A stretch of 64,000 nucleotides of DNA from Pseudoflavonifractor intestinihominis (GCF_040096055.1 NZ_JBBMFK010000021.1:4031-68030); one strand, 5' to 3'; counted from the first letter of the stretch, positions 32,063-41,078 are shown. The notes: generated by a model not told the origin, from the letters alone. Numbers and translations are program-made.

Positions 32063-32215
32063 TCATCCCGGCAGCGCCGGGCCCCGTCGCCCGGGATGCC
32101 CCGCAGTGTTTTCTGCGGTCCGCGGACGCTCCATGCAGGCCAGGGCCCACTGCCGCCGGCAGAAGGAGAAGTGCTGGATGCCGGACATCTGCAGGTAGCC
32201 GTCAGGACTCGTCAT
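32063..32215 (-). pseudogene. cas4: Truncated cas4 (5' remnant)
   Basis: A 50-codon frame whose ATG overlaps the end of cas7c by 14 bases, as intact type I-C cas4 genes often do. GYLQMSGIQHFSFCRRQWAL is the start of Cas4, including the first cluster cysteine (FCRRQW). After about residue 32 homology stops and the frame ends in unrelated sequence. The remaining about 170 codons, and all of cas1 and cas2, are missing; the CRISPR repeats begin 22 bases beyond. Confidence 0.85.
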
Positions 32216-33053
32216 AGACTTCGGCCGCCAGACCGGGCAGCTCGCCGCAGGTGATGGCGTAGTCCTGGATATCCCGGAGGAGATCGGTCTTTTTCTCCAC
32301 GTGGAGCAGCCGGTGCACCTTGGCGGAGGGATACTGGCCGCTCTTGCAGTTGTGCTGCCACCAGTAGAGCCGCAGGACCTCCATGCTGCCGTCGGGCCGG
32401 GCGGAAGAGGCGTCGTTTTCAAAGAGGGTGCGCAGGGCTTCCTTCAGGAGGTCGGCGTCCCCGGCGGTGAAGCCGGTCTTTTCGGCCAGCTGGCAGTTGA
32501 TGCTGCCGAAGGTGGTGTAGACGGCAAAGCCCACCCGGTGCCTGGTGCCCATGGTATCGCTGGATTTCTTGTCGCCGGTGACGCTGTTGACGCTCTTGGT
32601 GATCTGCAGGCTGTCAATGCTGATGGGGTCTACGCTGAACGCGGGGTGGATGGATACGGGTCCCCGGATGCCCACGGATACGCCGTCGTCCTTGCCTTTG
32701 AAGGCGAACACCTGCCCAAAACTGCGCACATCCATCCAGGTCTCGCAGGCGGCCCTGGCGTATGCCTCCCGGTCCTTGGCCTTCAGGGCGCCGGCCAGGG
32801 CGGGGCAGGCGTCGGCCCGGTCCTTCAGGCTGCGGAAGTCGTCGTTGCGCCGGTCGTCCGACTGGACGAACACGCTGGCGCCCAGATCCATCAGCCGGTT
32901 GCGGATCTTCCGCTTGAGGCAGACGTCGGAGATCTCGCCGTAGCCTTCGTATGTCTCCCGGGGGCGGTTGCCGTTGAGGGGGTCGCCGTTGGGGTTGGCG
33001 TGGTGGACCGCGATCACAAGGGCGAAGTCGATCTTATTCTGCAGGGATTCCAT
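32202..33053 (-). CDS. cas7c: Type I-C Cascade subunit Cas7c (Csd2)
   Basis: 283 residues. Forms the crRNA-coating backbone of the I-C effector. The N-terminal ANPNGDPLNGNRPR and GRHRVGFAVYTTFG-like C-terminal region (here GTRHRVGFAVYTTF) are family signatures; a central FAFKGKDDGVSVGIRGPVSIH block also fits. Length is normal. GGAGATATCC precedes the ATG, 14 bases after the end of cas8c. It appears intact. Confidence 0.93.
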   Translation of the reverse strand: MESLQNKIDFALVIAVHHANPNGDPLNGNRPRETYEGYGEISDVCLKRKIRNRLMDLGASVFVQSDDRRNDDFRSLKDRADACPALAGALKAKDREAYARAACETWMDVRSFGQVFAFKGKDDGVSVGIRGPVSIHPAFSVDPISIDSLQITKSVNSVTGDKKSSDTMGTRHRVGFAVYTTFGSINCQLAEKTGFTAGDADLLKEALRTLFENDASSARPDGSMEVLRLYWWQHNCKSGQYPSAKVHRLLHVEKKTDLLRDIQDYAITCGELPGLAAEVYDES

Positions 33054-33067
33054 GGATATCTCCTCCT

Positions 33068-35014
33068 CTATTCGTCTGCGTCAGAGACTGCGTCCGCTTT
33101 TTTGAAGAATTCTGCCCGCTGGCAGGCGTAGCCCAGCAGGTACAGCTCGGTGAGGGGCTGATCGTTGAACTGGTCCGCCGGAATGCGGGCGATGAGCTGG
33201 AGCATCAGGTCGCCGGCATAGGTGGATTTCCGCGCCTTGATCAGACGCTCCAGATAGGGCTCCAGCTGCTTGCGCAGCAGCGCCAGGGTCCTGGCCGGGT
33301 GCTGGGTGAAGGCCACCTCATACCGCAGGGCATTGGTGGGGCGGGAGCTCCTGTCGCCAGAGGTGTTGTAGACGGCGTACTGCTCCAGCTGCTCCCCACA
33401 GGCCAGGATGCGGCCAAACAGATAGCTGCGGTCGCTGCAGGTTTCATCAAGGGCCATGGTGTATTCCTCCTTCAGGTTCCGGTGGTGGTAGCCGCGCACC
33501 AGGGCGCAGGCAATGCTGCGGGTCTTGCTTGCCTCCCAGGGCTCCATGGCGATGCCGTGGGAGGCCCGGCGGACGGCCGACAGCATGATGTCTCTGGGGA
33601 AGGGCCTCCCCTCCGTGATGCAGGGCAGCAGCCGCTCCACGGTCTGCTGCCGGAGCTTTTCATCCGCTTTGGCGCCGTAGGCGGCCGCCGCGATGTCTGC
33701 CGGTGCGGGCGCGCCCTCAAAGACAAGAGGGAGCAGGACCTTTTTCCCGTTTTCCCGGGTCTGCAGCTTGCGGTAATGCAGCGCCCAGGCAAAGGACCTG
33801 TGCCAGTCCGCGATGTGGTCCATCAGGCGGGAGCCCTGGAGCTCCCTGTAGTACCGGATGGACAGCCGGCCCGGCGTGGCGGAATCCAGCACCATCACGC
33901 TGACCTGGCTGTGCTCCGGCAGAGCGCGGCGGTATCCCCGGATGGCCTTTTGGAATGCGGCGGCAAAGGCCTCCCGGGTGCGGGGCAGGTCGGCGGCGGC
34001 GTCCAAGGGGCTGCCCAGGTCATCGTCATCCAGGTCGCTGCGGCTGGACTGGACAATGTCGCAGGCGTCCCCGGTGACAGGGGGGATGGGCTCGTTCTCG
34101 GCGCCCCAGACCAGAATGGCCTGATCGCCGTTCTGAATTCCCTGCCGCCCCACCAGCCACCGCAGGGCGCTGTGGGCCTTCTGGGTGGTCTCATACCCGA
34201 TGGAGAGGGCCTCGCCGGCAGTTTCAAACCGGCCTCGGAAGGTGAAATTTGTGTTGTCGTTGCTGGAGATCAGCTTGGCCCGGTCGCCGGCGCTGCGGAT
34301 CTTATAGGGGCTGAGCAGGGACACGGGCATCTCTCTGCCCTGTACGTAGCAGAAGCCCGTGTCCTTCAGCGTGGACAGGTAGTACCGGGTGTAGCAGTCC
34401 CAGACCGCCGGGTTGGAGGAGAGATCGTCCCCGCCCACCTGAAAGCGGACAAAGGCCTCGGACTGGTCTCCGCCTGTGACGGACTGAAAGATAGGGGGCA
34501 TGTCCTCCTTCGGGCCGGTCCACTTCTTCAGCAGGCGGCCCCCATCGTCAGCGAACAGAATGTGAAAGGACACAAGGTCCCGGACGAGGCAGCCCTGCCT
34601 CAGGTAGGCCAGGACCGCCCGTATCCCATCCACCCCGAAGGGGGAGTCGCACCAGGCCTGCAGCTGGGCGAGGTACTCCGTCCACATGGGCTTTTTGGCG
34701 CCGCCGCAGGCGGCGTAGTCTCCCGCCACGTACCGCAGCTTGTCCGCCAGCGGGTGGGGCACCGGCCCGGATGTGCGGGCGGCGGACGCCTCGGTGCAGG
34801 GGATGACGGTGGTCATCTCGTCGGAGCGGAGCACACGGGCGGAGAGAAACGTGCCGCCGGGGGAGAGGCTGACCTCCACGTTGACCTTCTGGGTGGTGTG
34901 GGCCACCGGCAGCAGCATGGGGGCGTCCCAGCCGAAGCGGAGAGAGGCGGAGGGCTTGCCCACCTGGGACAGATTCTTTTCGTAGGTCTGATAGCACCGG
35001 TCAAGCCAGCCCAT
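33068..35014 (-). CDS. cas8c: Type I-C Cascade large subunit Cas8c (Csd1)
   Basis: 648 residues. Recognises the PAM and recruits Cas3. MGWLDRCYQTYEKN at the N-terminus and LLPVAHTTQKVNVEVSL fit Csd1; further family blocks are SFHILFADDGGRLLKKW and the central QAILVWGAENEPIPP. In type I-C systems an internal start within this gene can also yield the small subunit Cas11c. The ATG overlaps the cas5c stop by 14 bases. No frameshift or stop is seen. Confidence 0.93.
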   Translation of the reverse strand: MGWLDRCYQTYEKNLSQVGKPSASLRFGWDAPMLLPVAHTTQKVNVEVSLSPGGTFLSARVLRSDEMTTVIPCTEASAARTSGPVPHPLADKLRYVAGDYAACGGAKKPMWTEYLAQLQAWCDSPFGVDGIRAVLAYLRQGCLVRDLVSFHILFADDGGRLLKKWTGPKEDMPPIFQSVTGGDQSEAFVRFQVGGDDLSSNPAVWDCYTRYYLSTLKDTGFCYVQGREMPVSLLSPYKIRSAGDRAKLISSNDNTNFTFRGRFETAGEALSIGYETTQKAHSALRWLVGRQGIQNGDQAILVWGAENEPIPPVTGDACDIVQSSRSDLDDDDLGSPLDAAADLPRTREAFAAAFQKAIRGYRRALPEHSQVSVMVLDSATPGRLSIRYYRELQGSRLMDHIADWHRSFAWALHYRKLQTRENGKKVLLPLVFEGAPAPADIAAAAYGAKADEKLRQQTVERLLPCITEGRPFPRDIMLSAVRRASHGIAMEPWEASKTRSIACALVRGYHHRNLKEEYTMALDETCSDRSYLFGRILACGEQLEQYAVYNTSGDRSSRPTNALRYEVAFTQHPARTLALLRKQLEPYLERLIKARKSTYAGDLMLQLIARIPADQFNDQPLTELYLLGYACQRAEFFKKADAVSDADE

Positions 35015-35732
35015 CCCGGGTCACCTCCTGATACAGCGCGTCGCAGCCCTGCACGTTCTGGCCCAGCGCAAAGGACTTGGGCCGCTGCCTGTGGATGGGC
35101 CGGATGACGGGGCACTCCTCCGGCCGGATGAACCGGATCACCCCGTCCTCCATGACGGGCCGCCACAGGCGCTGGCTCATCCGGCCGCTGCCGTCCTCGT
35201 CGGCATAGGTGATGCCGTGGACCATGAGCCCGAAGGGCACGGCCGGCGTGCCGTCGTAAGCGCCGGGGCCCTCGTGAAATTCACAGGGCTCCACGTAGCC
35301 CTGGCACTCCCGGGTGCCCAGGAAAATGTCACGCCGGCCGCCCCACTCCAGCATGCGCTTGGCGATGAAATAGTGCTTGTGCTCGTTGCGGTCGCCGGCC
35401 AGGTCGGGCCGGTGGGGGTTCCACTCGAAGTGGGCCTGGATCTGATAGGATACGTTGACCAGATAGGTGTAGATGGACAGGTCGTTGGTGCCGTTGTTGT
35501 ACCGGATGGGCCGGATGCCCTTGGACTCGGTCTCGATGGGGTTCATGACGCGGACGGCGTCGGGCACCCAGAGGAAGGACGGCTTCCAATAGACGCTCTC
35601 CAGAATCCCCTTGATCGCCTGGTAGGTGGGGATGGGATAGCTGAACTTCTCGCCGCCCACCCGGGTGATGGGGTCGCTGAACAGGGCGTAGCGGCCCCAG
35701 ACGTGGAGCGAAATGGTGTTGCTGTACTGCAA
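35001..35732 (-). CDS. cas5c: Type I-C Cas5c (Csd5) crRNA-processing subunit
   Basis: 243 residues from a TTG start preceded by AGAGGAGGA at 7 bases; this start gives LQYSNTISLHVWGRYALFSDP, matching the Cas5c N-terminus, and the frame upstream lies inside cas3. In I-C systems Cas5c replaces Cas6 and cuts the pre-crRNA at the repeat stem base. Blocks: GGEKFSYPIPTYQAIKGI, then YNNGTNDLSIYTYLVNVSYQ (the region around the proposed catalytic Tyr-Lys-His residues) and FLGTRECQGYVEPCEF. It lies 34 bases after cas3. Appears intact. Confidence 0.9.
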   Translation of the reverse strand: MQYSNTISLHVWGRYALFSDPITRVGGEKFSYPIPTYQAIKGILESVYWKPSFLWVPDAVRVMNPIETESKGIRPIRYNNGTNDLSIYTYLVNVSYQIQAHFEWNPHRPDLAGDRNEHKHYFIAKRMLEWGGRRDIFLGTRECQGYVEPCEFHEGPGAYDGTPAVPFGLMVHGITYADEDGSGRMSQRLWRPVMEDGVIRFIRPEECPVIRPIHRQRPKSFALGQNVQGCDALYQEVTRDGLA

Positions 35733-35766
35733 GAGCAATTCCTCCTCTCTGAAAATTCCTGCCGTG

Positions 35767-38181
35767 TCATAGGACGAGAGCGGCCATGCCGCCGGGTGTG
35801 AACGAGAGCCCCTTGTGGGCGCTGTCGTAATAGGGCTCCCGGAGGGCGAGGGCCGCGCCGTCCAGGACCGGATAGAGCGCGGTCCCCAGGCGCTGGCACT
35901 GGCTGGGGCTGAGGGAGACGGTATAGGGCTGCAGTTCCCGCAGCAGGGACGGGGTCCCGCCGGCGGACTGAAGCCGGAGCAGCTTGCCCTTTCCACCGCC
36001 GTAGGGCACCAGCACCGGGACGGTTTCGTCGGGGATGGCCTCAAAGGCGGCCTCCGCCGTGCCGAAGGCCTGGCAGAGGTCTTTGAGACGTTCCGGTCGC
36101 CGCCCCTGCTCCAGGAAGGCCTGGACGCCCCGGAGATTGGAGCTGAGCAGGTCCACCATGGTGGTGGCGGCACAGCCGCCGGGGGAGACGGGATACTGCA
36201 TGTCCAGCCGGCGCCTGGGGCCGCTGTAGCAGCGCTGGTAGTACATCTGGATGACCTGGGGAGAGAGCAGGTCCGCGCCGGGCGGCAGCTGGGCCAGCAG
36301 TGCGCGGGTGATCTCTCTGCCGTCATGGATTTCCGGCAGGGCGTCCAGATACTCCCCCGCACATTCAATCAGATAGACCGGGCGGCAGCCGTCGTCACCG
36401 TGGCGGTTGCAGCGGCCCGCGGCCTGGACGATGCTGGGCAGGCCGGTCAGGTCCCGGACCACGCAGTCAAAGCTCAGGTCCACCCCCGCCTCGATGAGCT
36501 GGGTGCTGATGCACACAAGGGGCAGGCCGTCGCCCAGCCGCCGGGTGACCTGGGCCAGAACATCATCCCGGTGCTGCTGGCAGAGATAGGTGGTGAGGCA
36601 GAACAGAGGACAGTCCGGCGGCATCAGGGGGGCCAGGGCGTCAAAGAGCCGGTTGACCGTCCCCTTGGTGTTGAGGACCACCAGAATGCTCCGGTTTTCC
36701 CTCAGCAGACCGGCCACAAAGTCCGCAATGGCAGGGAGGAGCTGCTCTCCCTGGACTGCCGGGGGGATGACCCTGGTCCGCCTGAACTGCTGGAACCGGG
36801 CCTGATAGTCGGGCACCAGGTCTCTGTCGGGGGAGAACTGAAGGGGATAGGGGACCTGGGTCAGGTCGGGCTGGGTGGCGGTGCACAGGAGGACAGTACA
36901 GCCGAACAGATGGGGCAGGGTGTTCAGGGCCAGGGTGAGCAGGCAGGTATGCCGCAGGGGCAGGGCCTGGACCTCGTCCAGCAGGAGCACCGAACCGGCC
37001 AGGGCGGCCAGCCGCCGCACGTTCTGCCGGGGCGCGGCGAACAGGGCGTCCAGCAGCTGGACCATGGTGGTGCAGATCACCGGCGAACCCTGCCAGCGCT
37101 GGCTGAGGGCGAGCCACCGCTCCCGCTGGTCCTGCTGGTCCGGCTCAAACAGAACGTCGGAGTGGTGCTCCAGGACGTACTCCGCCCCCAGGGCCCTGCG
37201 GATGTTGTCGGCATTTTGCCGGGTGATGGACTTATAGGGGGCAAAGTAGAACAGCCGCCGGGCGTTCTGCCGCCGGGCCGTCTCCACGCAGAACCGCAGG
37301 GCGGAATAGGTCTTGCCACCGCCGGTGGGGACGCACAGCCGGTAGATGCCGGCCGGAAGATGCTCTGCGGCGGCCAGGCATTGGCCGGAGATCTCCTGCC
37401 GCAGCAGGTCAATGGGCCGCCGCGCCTCCATGGAGCGGATAAAGCGCTCCATCCGGCCGGAGAGCAGGTCCCAGGTTGCCTGGCGCTGGCGGTCGGAGGG
37501 AAAGGGGGGAAGGGGCGTCCGGCCCATAAAGCTGGCCGTATCGGTCCAGTCGGCGTCCACCAAGGCGCTGAAGAGAAACCGCTGGGCCAGCCCCAGGCCG
37601 AACTGGAGGGCATCCTGGCGTTGCTGCCTATCCTCTCCCTTTGGAAGGATGGTTTTGGACCTTTTGTAGAGCGCGGCCACCTCCAGGGCGGCCGCCTGGA
37701 TGAGGGATTCCATTTCCTGCCTGGTGCAGCAGTCGGAGAAGAAGGCGTCCACGCTCTCGCCGTAGAGGGCCTGGGCCTGCCGGGTGTCCATCCGCTCCAG
37801 CCAGGGCCGGCTGCCGTCGGGCGACAGATAGTCGCAGCGGCCGCTGTGATGGCAGCCAATGGCCAGGGCGGCCATCTGCCCGGCCAGCCGGACGGAGTCG
37901 CTCTGTCCGGCGGTCTGCTCCCAGAGCCACCGCATACCGGCGGCGGAGTGGTTGGGCTTTTCCCCGGTCTGCTGCCGGATGTGTTCCTGGACGGGCTGGG
38001 CGGCCTCGCCCATGTCGTGGAGCCAGCCGGTCAGCGCGCCCAGCTTTTCCAGGCCCAGCGGGCGGCAGATGGCGGCGCAGAGCCGGGCGGTATTCCGGCT
38101 GTGCTCCGCCAGGGTCTGGACGAGGGGCGGCTGGCTGCCGTCCGGGCTGGTGATGGTATGAGCGATCAGATGTGTCTTCAT
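35767..38181 (-). CDS. cas3: Type I CRISPR nuclease-helicase Cas3
   Basis: 804 residues. N-terminal HD nuclease (about 1-200): LAEHSRNTARL, GWLHDMGEA, NHSAAG and CHHSG supply the metal ligands. The superfamily 2 helicase follows: Walker A VPTGGGKT (about 284), ICTTMVQ, Walker B LLLDEVQALP, ATQPDL, then motif V STQLIEAGVDLSFD and motif VI QAAGRCNRHG. All catalytic motifs are intact, so interference could still work if crRNAs are made. First gene of the cas operon. Confidence 0.95.
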   Translation of the reverse strand: MKTHLIAHTITSPDGSQPPLVQTLAEHSRNTARLCAAICRPLGLEKLGALTGWLHDMGEAAQPVQEHIRQQTGEKPNHSAAGMRWLWEQTAGQSDSVRLAGQMAALAIGCHHSGRCDYLSPDGSRPWLERMDTRQAQALYGESVDAFFSDCCTRQEMESLIQAAALEVAALYKRSKTILPKGEDRQQRQDALQFGLGLAQRFLFSALVDADWTDTASFMGRTPLPPFPSDRQRQATWDLLSGRMERFIRSMEARRPIDLLRQEISGQCLAAAEHLPAGIYRLCVPTGGGKTYSALRFCVETARRQNARRLFYFAPYKSITRQNADNIRRALGAEYVLEHHSDVLFEPDQQDQRERWLALSQRWQGSPVICTTMVQLLDALFAAPRQNVRRLAALAGSVLLLDEVQALPLRHTCLLTLALNTLPHLFGCTVLLCTATQPDLTQVPYPLQFSPDRDLVPDYQARFQQFRRTRVIPPAVQGEQLLPAIADFVAGLLRENRSILVVLNTKGTVNRLFDALAPLMPPDCPLFCLTTYLCQQHRDDVLAQVTRRLGDGLPLVCISTQLIEAGVDLSFDCVVRDLTGLPSIVQAAGRCNRHGDDGCRPVYLIECAGEYLDALPEIHDGREITRALLAQLPPGADLLSPQVIQMYYQRCYSGPRRRLDMQYPVSPGGCAATTMVDLLSSNLRGVQAFLEQGRRPERLKDLCQAFGTAEAAFEAIPDETVPVLVPYGGGKGKLLRLQSAGGTPSLLRELQPYTVSLSPSQCQRLGTALYPVLDGAALALREPYYDSAHKGLSFTPGGMAALVL

Positions 38182-38495
38182 GTTTCACCTTTTATGAAGC
38201 GGGGGACAGCGGATGGATTATTTCGACGATCAGAGTAATACAAGATGAGGGATATAAAACGGACTTTTATTGCAGGGGGAGAAAAACGTCGCAATCCACA
38301 ATACAGGGACGGATTTTTTGTGGATTTTTCCTGTGCTGTACGCGGGAGGGATGTGAAAAGAGGCCGGCGGCTTTCACGAAGGAAAGCCGCCGGCCTTGCT
38401 GTACGGAAATACCGGGCGGATTATCTTGAAACTTGAAAGATCTTATGTCAGGCGCTGTTCTGCCGTCAGGCGGATGCCGGAGATGGGCGGGGAAT
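38182..38495. other. Gap between cas3 and the FadR-type gene
   Basis: 314 bases without a gene. It is AT-rich up to about 38340 and probably holds the cas promoter; the best minus-strand candidate is TTGCGA with AATAAA at 17 bases (about 38296 to 38268), weak. A terminator hairpin for the FadR-type gene lies at 38361-38396. An 85-codon plus frame crosses the terminator and is not credible. Confidence 0.5.
38355..38396 (-). terminator. Terminator of the FadR-type gene
   Basis: AGGCCGGCGGCTTTC and its complement form a 15-base stem; on the minus strand it is followed by CTTTTC. Confidence 0.8.
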
Positions 38496-39191
38496 TCAGG
38501 GCGCTGCCTCACCGTCCTCGCTCAGGCCCATCTCGTCCATGGCGTGTCGCATATGGATGGCCATGGCGTGGCGGGCGCCCTCCTCATCCCCCCGGGCGAA
38601 GAACTCCAGCAGCAGCGCGTGGTCCCGCAGGGTGTCTGCTGCCAGCCGCTCCGCCTCCTCTCCGGCCTCCACCGCAGTGGCCACCGCCCGCTGGATGAGG
38701 GGGAGAAGGCGCACCATAAACTCGTTGTGGGTGGCCCGGACAATGGCGGCGTGAAAGGCGGCGTCGGCCCGGGTGCGGTCAGCCCCAGAGCGGATGCAGT
38801 CCTCCACTTCCTTTCCTCTGGCCAGAATGTCCGCCCGCTCCTCCGTGGTGGCCCGGCGGCAGGCCAGCATGGCCGCCTGGGGCTCAAAGATGCTCCGCAG
38901 CTCGAACAGGTCCCGCAGCTGGCCCTTCACCCGGCGCAGACCGGAAAAGCCGAAGTCGTCGATGTCCTCCACCCGGGCGGACACAAAGGTGCCCTTGCCC
39001 CGGCGCACCTCCAGCACCCCCTGGGCCACCAGCATCCGCACCGCCTCCCGCAGGGTGGTGCGGCTCACCCCCAGCTCCCGGGACAGGTCCAGCTCATTGG
39101 GCAGCTTATCCCCGGGGGCCAGGCCGCCCTCTGTCACGATCCTTCCATACAGCCGCTGGGCCGTCTGCTGGGTCAGGCTCTGTTTTTCCAT
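38496..39191 (-). CDS. GntR regulator, FadR subfamily
   Basis: 231 residues. Winged helix at residues about 8-70 (GDKLPNELDLSRELGVSRTTLREAVRMLVAQGVLEVRRGKGTFV in the region, of which SRTTLREAVRML is the recognition part). The C-terminal all-helical FCD domain (about 88-215) has a metal/ligand site with ADAAFHAAIV and the HALLLEFF and GARHAMAIHM helices. FadR-type regulators usually sense small carboxylic acids. It is divergent from ilvD with overlapping promoters and a perfect FadR-family operator between, so it very likely controls ilvD and itself. Confidence 0.92.
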   Translation of the reverse strand: MEKQSLTQQTAQRLYGRIVTEGGLAPGDKLPNELDLSRELGVSRTTLREAVRMLVAQGVLEVRRGKGTFVSARVEDIDDFGFSGLRRVKGQLRDLFELRSIFEPQAAMLACRRATTEERADILARGKEVEDCIRSGADRTRADAAFHAAIVRATHNEFMVRLLPLIQRAVATAVEAGEEAERLAADTLRDHALLLEFFARGDEEGARHAMAIHMRHAMDEMGLSEDGEAAP

Positions 39192-39210
39192 TCAAACATC
39201 CTCCCCGGAC

Positions 39211-39239
39211 TTGACATTGTTTTCTCTATCATATAATAT
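39211..39239 (+). promoter_or_regulatory. ilvD promoter
   Basis: TTGACA (39211-39216) with TAATAT at 39234-39239 (17-base spacer); an overlapping TATAAT sits at 39232-39237 (15-base spacer). Confidence 0.75.
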
Positions 39240-39256
39240 GTAGTCATACAATGCAA
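39228..39256 (-). promoter_or_regulatory. Promoter of the FadR-type gene
   Basis: Minus strand TTGCAT (39256-39251), 17-base spacer, TATGAT (39233-39228). It overlaps the ilvD promoter. Confidence 0.85.
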
Positions 39257-39270
39257 GCGTCATCATACAA
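39241..39270. promoter_or_regulatory. FadR-family operator sites
   Basis: TAGTCATACAA at 39241-39251 fits the FadR-subfamily consensus TNGTNNNACNA exactly and lies in the spacer of the minus promoter and at the start point of the ilvD promoter. A second copy, TCATCATACAA at 39260-39270, has one change. Confidence 0.75.
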
Positions 39271-39301
39271 CGGTGACGAATTTAATAAGGAGGACTCTGC
39301 C

Positions 39302-40963
39302 ATGAGAAGCGATAACGTGACAAAAGGTGTGGAGCGCGCCCCCAACCGCTCCCTGTTCTACGCCCTGGGGTACACCAAAGAGGAGCTGGAACGCCCCCTC
39401 ATCGGCATTGTCTCCTCCCAGAACGAGATCGTCCCCGGCCATATGAACCTGGACAAGATCGTGGAGGCGGTGAAGGCGGGCGTGCGTATGGCGGGGGGAA
39501 CCCCCATCGTGTTCCCGGCCATCGCCGTGTGCGACGGCATCGCCATGGGCCACATCGGCATGAAGTACTCCTTGGTGACCCGTGACCTGATCGCCGACTC
39601 CACCGAGGCCATGGCCCTGGCCCACCAGTTCGACGGCCTGGTCATGGTGCCCAACTGCGACAAGAACGTGCCCGGTCTACTGATGGCCGCCGCCCGGCTC
39701 AACATCCCCACCATCTTCTGCTCCGGCGGCCCCATGCTGGCCGGCCGGCTCCAGGACGGCCGCCGCTCCTGCCTGAGCCACATGTTTGAGGCCGTGGGCG
39801 CCTACAAGGCGGGCAAGCTGGACGAGGCCGGCGTGGAGGACTACGAGAACAACGCCTGCCCCACCTGCGGCTCCTGCTCGGGCATGTACACCGCCAACTC
39901 CATGAACTGCCTCACCGAGGGCATCGGCATGGCCCTGCGGGGCAACGGCACCATCCCCGCCGTCATGTCCGCCCGCCTGCGGCTGGCCAAGCACACCGGC
40001 ATGCAGATCATGGAGCTGGTGAAGCAGGACATCCGTCCCCGGGACATCATGACCGAGGCCGCCTTCCACAACGCCGAGACCCTGGACATGGCACTGGGCT
40101 GCTCCACCAACTCCATGCTCCACCTGCCCGCCATTGCCCACGAGTGCGGCATCGAGCTGGACCTGGAGTACGCCAACCAGATCTCCCGCAAGACTCCCAA
40201 CCTGTGCCACCTGGCCCCTGCCGGGGACACCTACATCGAGGACCTGGACCGGGCGGGCGGCGTGTACGCCGTCATGAAGGAGCTGACCAAGAAGGACCTG
40301 CTGGATACCTCCGTCATGACGGTCACCGGCAAGACGGTGGCCGAGAACCTGGAGGGGGTGGAGAATCTGGACCCGGAGCTCATCCGGCCCATCGACAACC
40401 CCTACTCCCCCTACGGCGGCATCGCCGTCCTCAAGGGCAGCCTGGCCCCCGAGGGTTGCGTGGTCAAGCAGTCCGCGGTGGCCGAGGAGATGATGGTCCA
40501 CACCGGCCCCGCCCGTGTCTTTGACAGCGAGGAGGACGCCATCCAGGCCATCTACCAGGGCAGGATCGTCTCCGGCGACGTGGTGGTCATCCGGTATGAG
40601 GGCCCCAAGGGCGGCCCGGGCATGCGGGAGATGCTCAACCCCACCAGCGCCATCGCCGGCATGGGCCTGGACAAGGAGGTGGCCCTCATCACCGACGGCC
40701 GCTTCTCCGGCGCCACCCGGGGCGCCTCCATCGGCCACGTCTGTCCCGAGGCGGCCCAGGGCGGCCCCATCGCCTTCGTGGAGGAGGGGGACATGATCGC
40801 CATCGACATCCTCAACTGCAAGATCGACCTGCTGGTGGACGAGGACACCCTGGCCCAGCGCAAGGCCAAGTGGGTGTGCCCCGAGCCCAAGGTCAAGACC
40901 GGCTATCTGGCCCGGTACGCCAAGCTGGTGACCAGCGCGGCCCGCGGCGCGGTGCTGGAGTAA
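39302..40963 (+). CDS. ilvD: Dihydroxy-acid dehydratase
   Basis: 553 residues; ATG at 39302 behind AAGGAGGAC. An in-frame ATG at 39251 lies inside the promoter region and is rejected. Converts dihydroxy acids to 2-keto acids in valine/isoleucine synthesis using an Fe-S cluster. Cluster cysteines are in VPNCDKNVPG and in CPTCGSCSGMYTANSM; the catalytic-serine region is DGRFSGATRGASIGHV. All conserved. It is separate from the ilvBNC operon and controlled by a FadR-type operator. Confidence 0.97.
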   Translation: MRSDNVTKGVERAPNRSLFYALGYTKEELERPLIGIVSSQNEIVPGHMNLDKIVEAVKAGVRMAGGTPIVFPAIAVCDGIAMGHIGMKYSLVTRDLIADSTEAMALAHQFDGLVMVPNCDKNVPGLLMAAARLNIPTIFCSGGPMLAGRLQDGRRSCLSHMFEAVGAYKAGKLDEAGVEDYENNACPTCGSCSGMYTANSMNCLTEGIGMALRGNGTIPAVMSARLRLAKHTGMQIMELVKQDIRPRDIMTEAAFHNAETLDMALGCSTNSMLHLPAIAHECGIELDLEYANQISRKTPNLCHLAPAGDTYIEDLDRAGGVYAVMKELTKKDLLDTSVMTVTGKTVAENLEGVENLDPELIRPIDNPYSPYGGIAVLKGSLAPEGCVVKQSAVAEEMMVHTGPARVFDSEEDAIQAIYQGRIVSGDVVVIRYEGPKGGPGMREMLNPTSAIAGMGLDKEVALITDGRFSGATRGASIGHVCPEAAQGGPIAFVEEGDMIAIDILNCKIDLLVDEDTLAQRKAKWVCPEPKVKTGYLARYAKLVTSAARGAVLE

Positions 40964-40977
40964 GAAAAAGTGTATTG

Positions 40978-41012
40978 CGGCGGGCTCCGTGCTTACGGGG
41001 CCCGCCGTTTTC
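40978..41012 (+). terminator. ilvD terminator
   Basis: CGGCGGGCTCCGT with ACGGGGCCCGCCG, then TTTT. Confidence 0.85.
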
Positions 41013-41049
41013 TGTCCCGTTCGGACACCCCCGGCAGAGGGCGGGCTGC

Positions 41050-41078
41050 TTGCATCACACGGGAAAATTTGCTATGAT
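41050..41078 (+). promoter_or_regulatory. Promoter of the sigma/DUF4367 operon
   Basis: TTGCAT (41050-41055), 17-base spacer, TATGAT (41073-41078). A second initiation site recognised by the encoded sigma factor was not identified. Confidence 0.85.

Noticed and set aside
35733..36368. N-terminal extension of the cas5c frame
   Set aside because: It lies wholly inside cas3 in another frame; Cas5c homology begins at the TTG at 35732, which has a good ribosome-binding site.
33299..38238. Long plus-strand frames (602 and 807 codons) opposite cas8c and cas3
   Set aside because: Mirror frames of real cas genes with Gly/Gln/Pro-rich nonsense sequence.
38172..38429. 85-codon plus-strand frame between cas3 and the FadR-type gene
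   Set aside because: Crosses a terminator hairpin, overlaps the cas3 start and lacks a ribosome-binding site.
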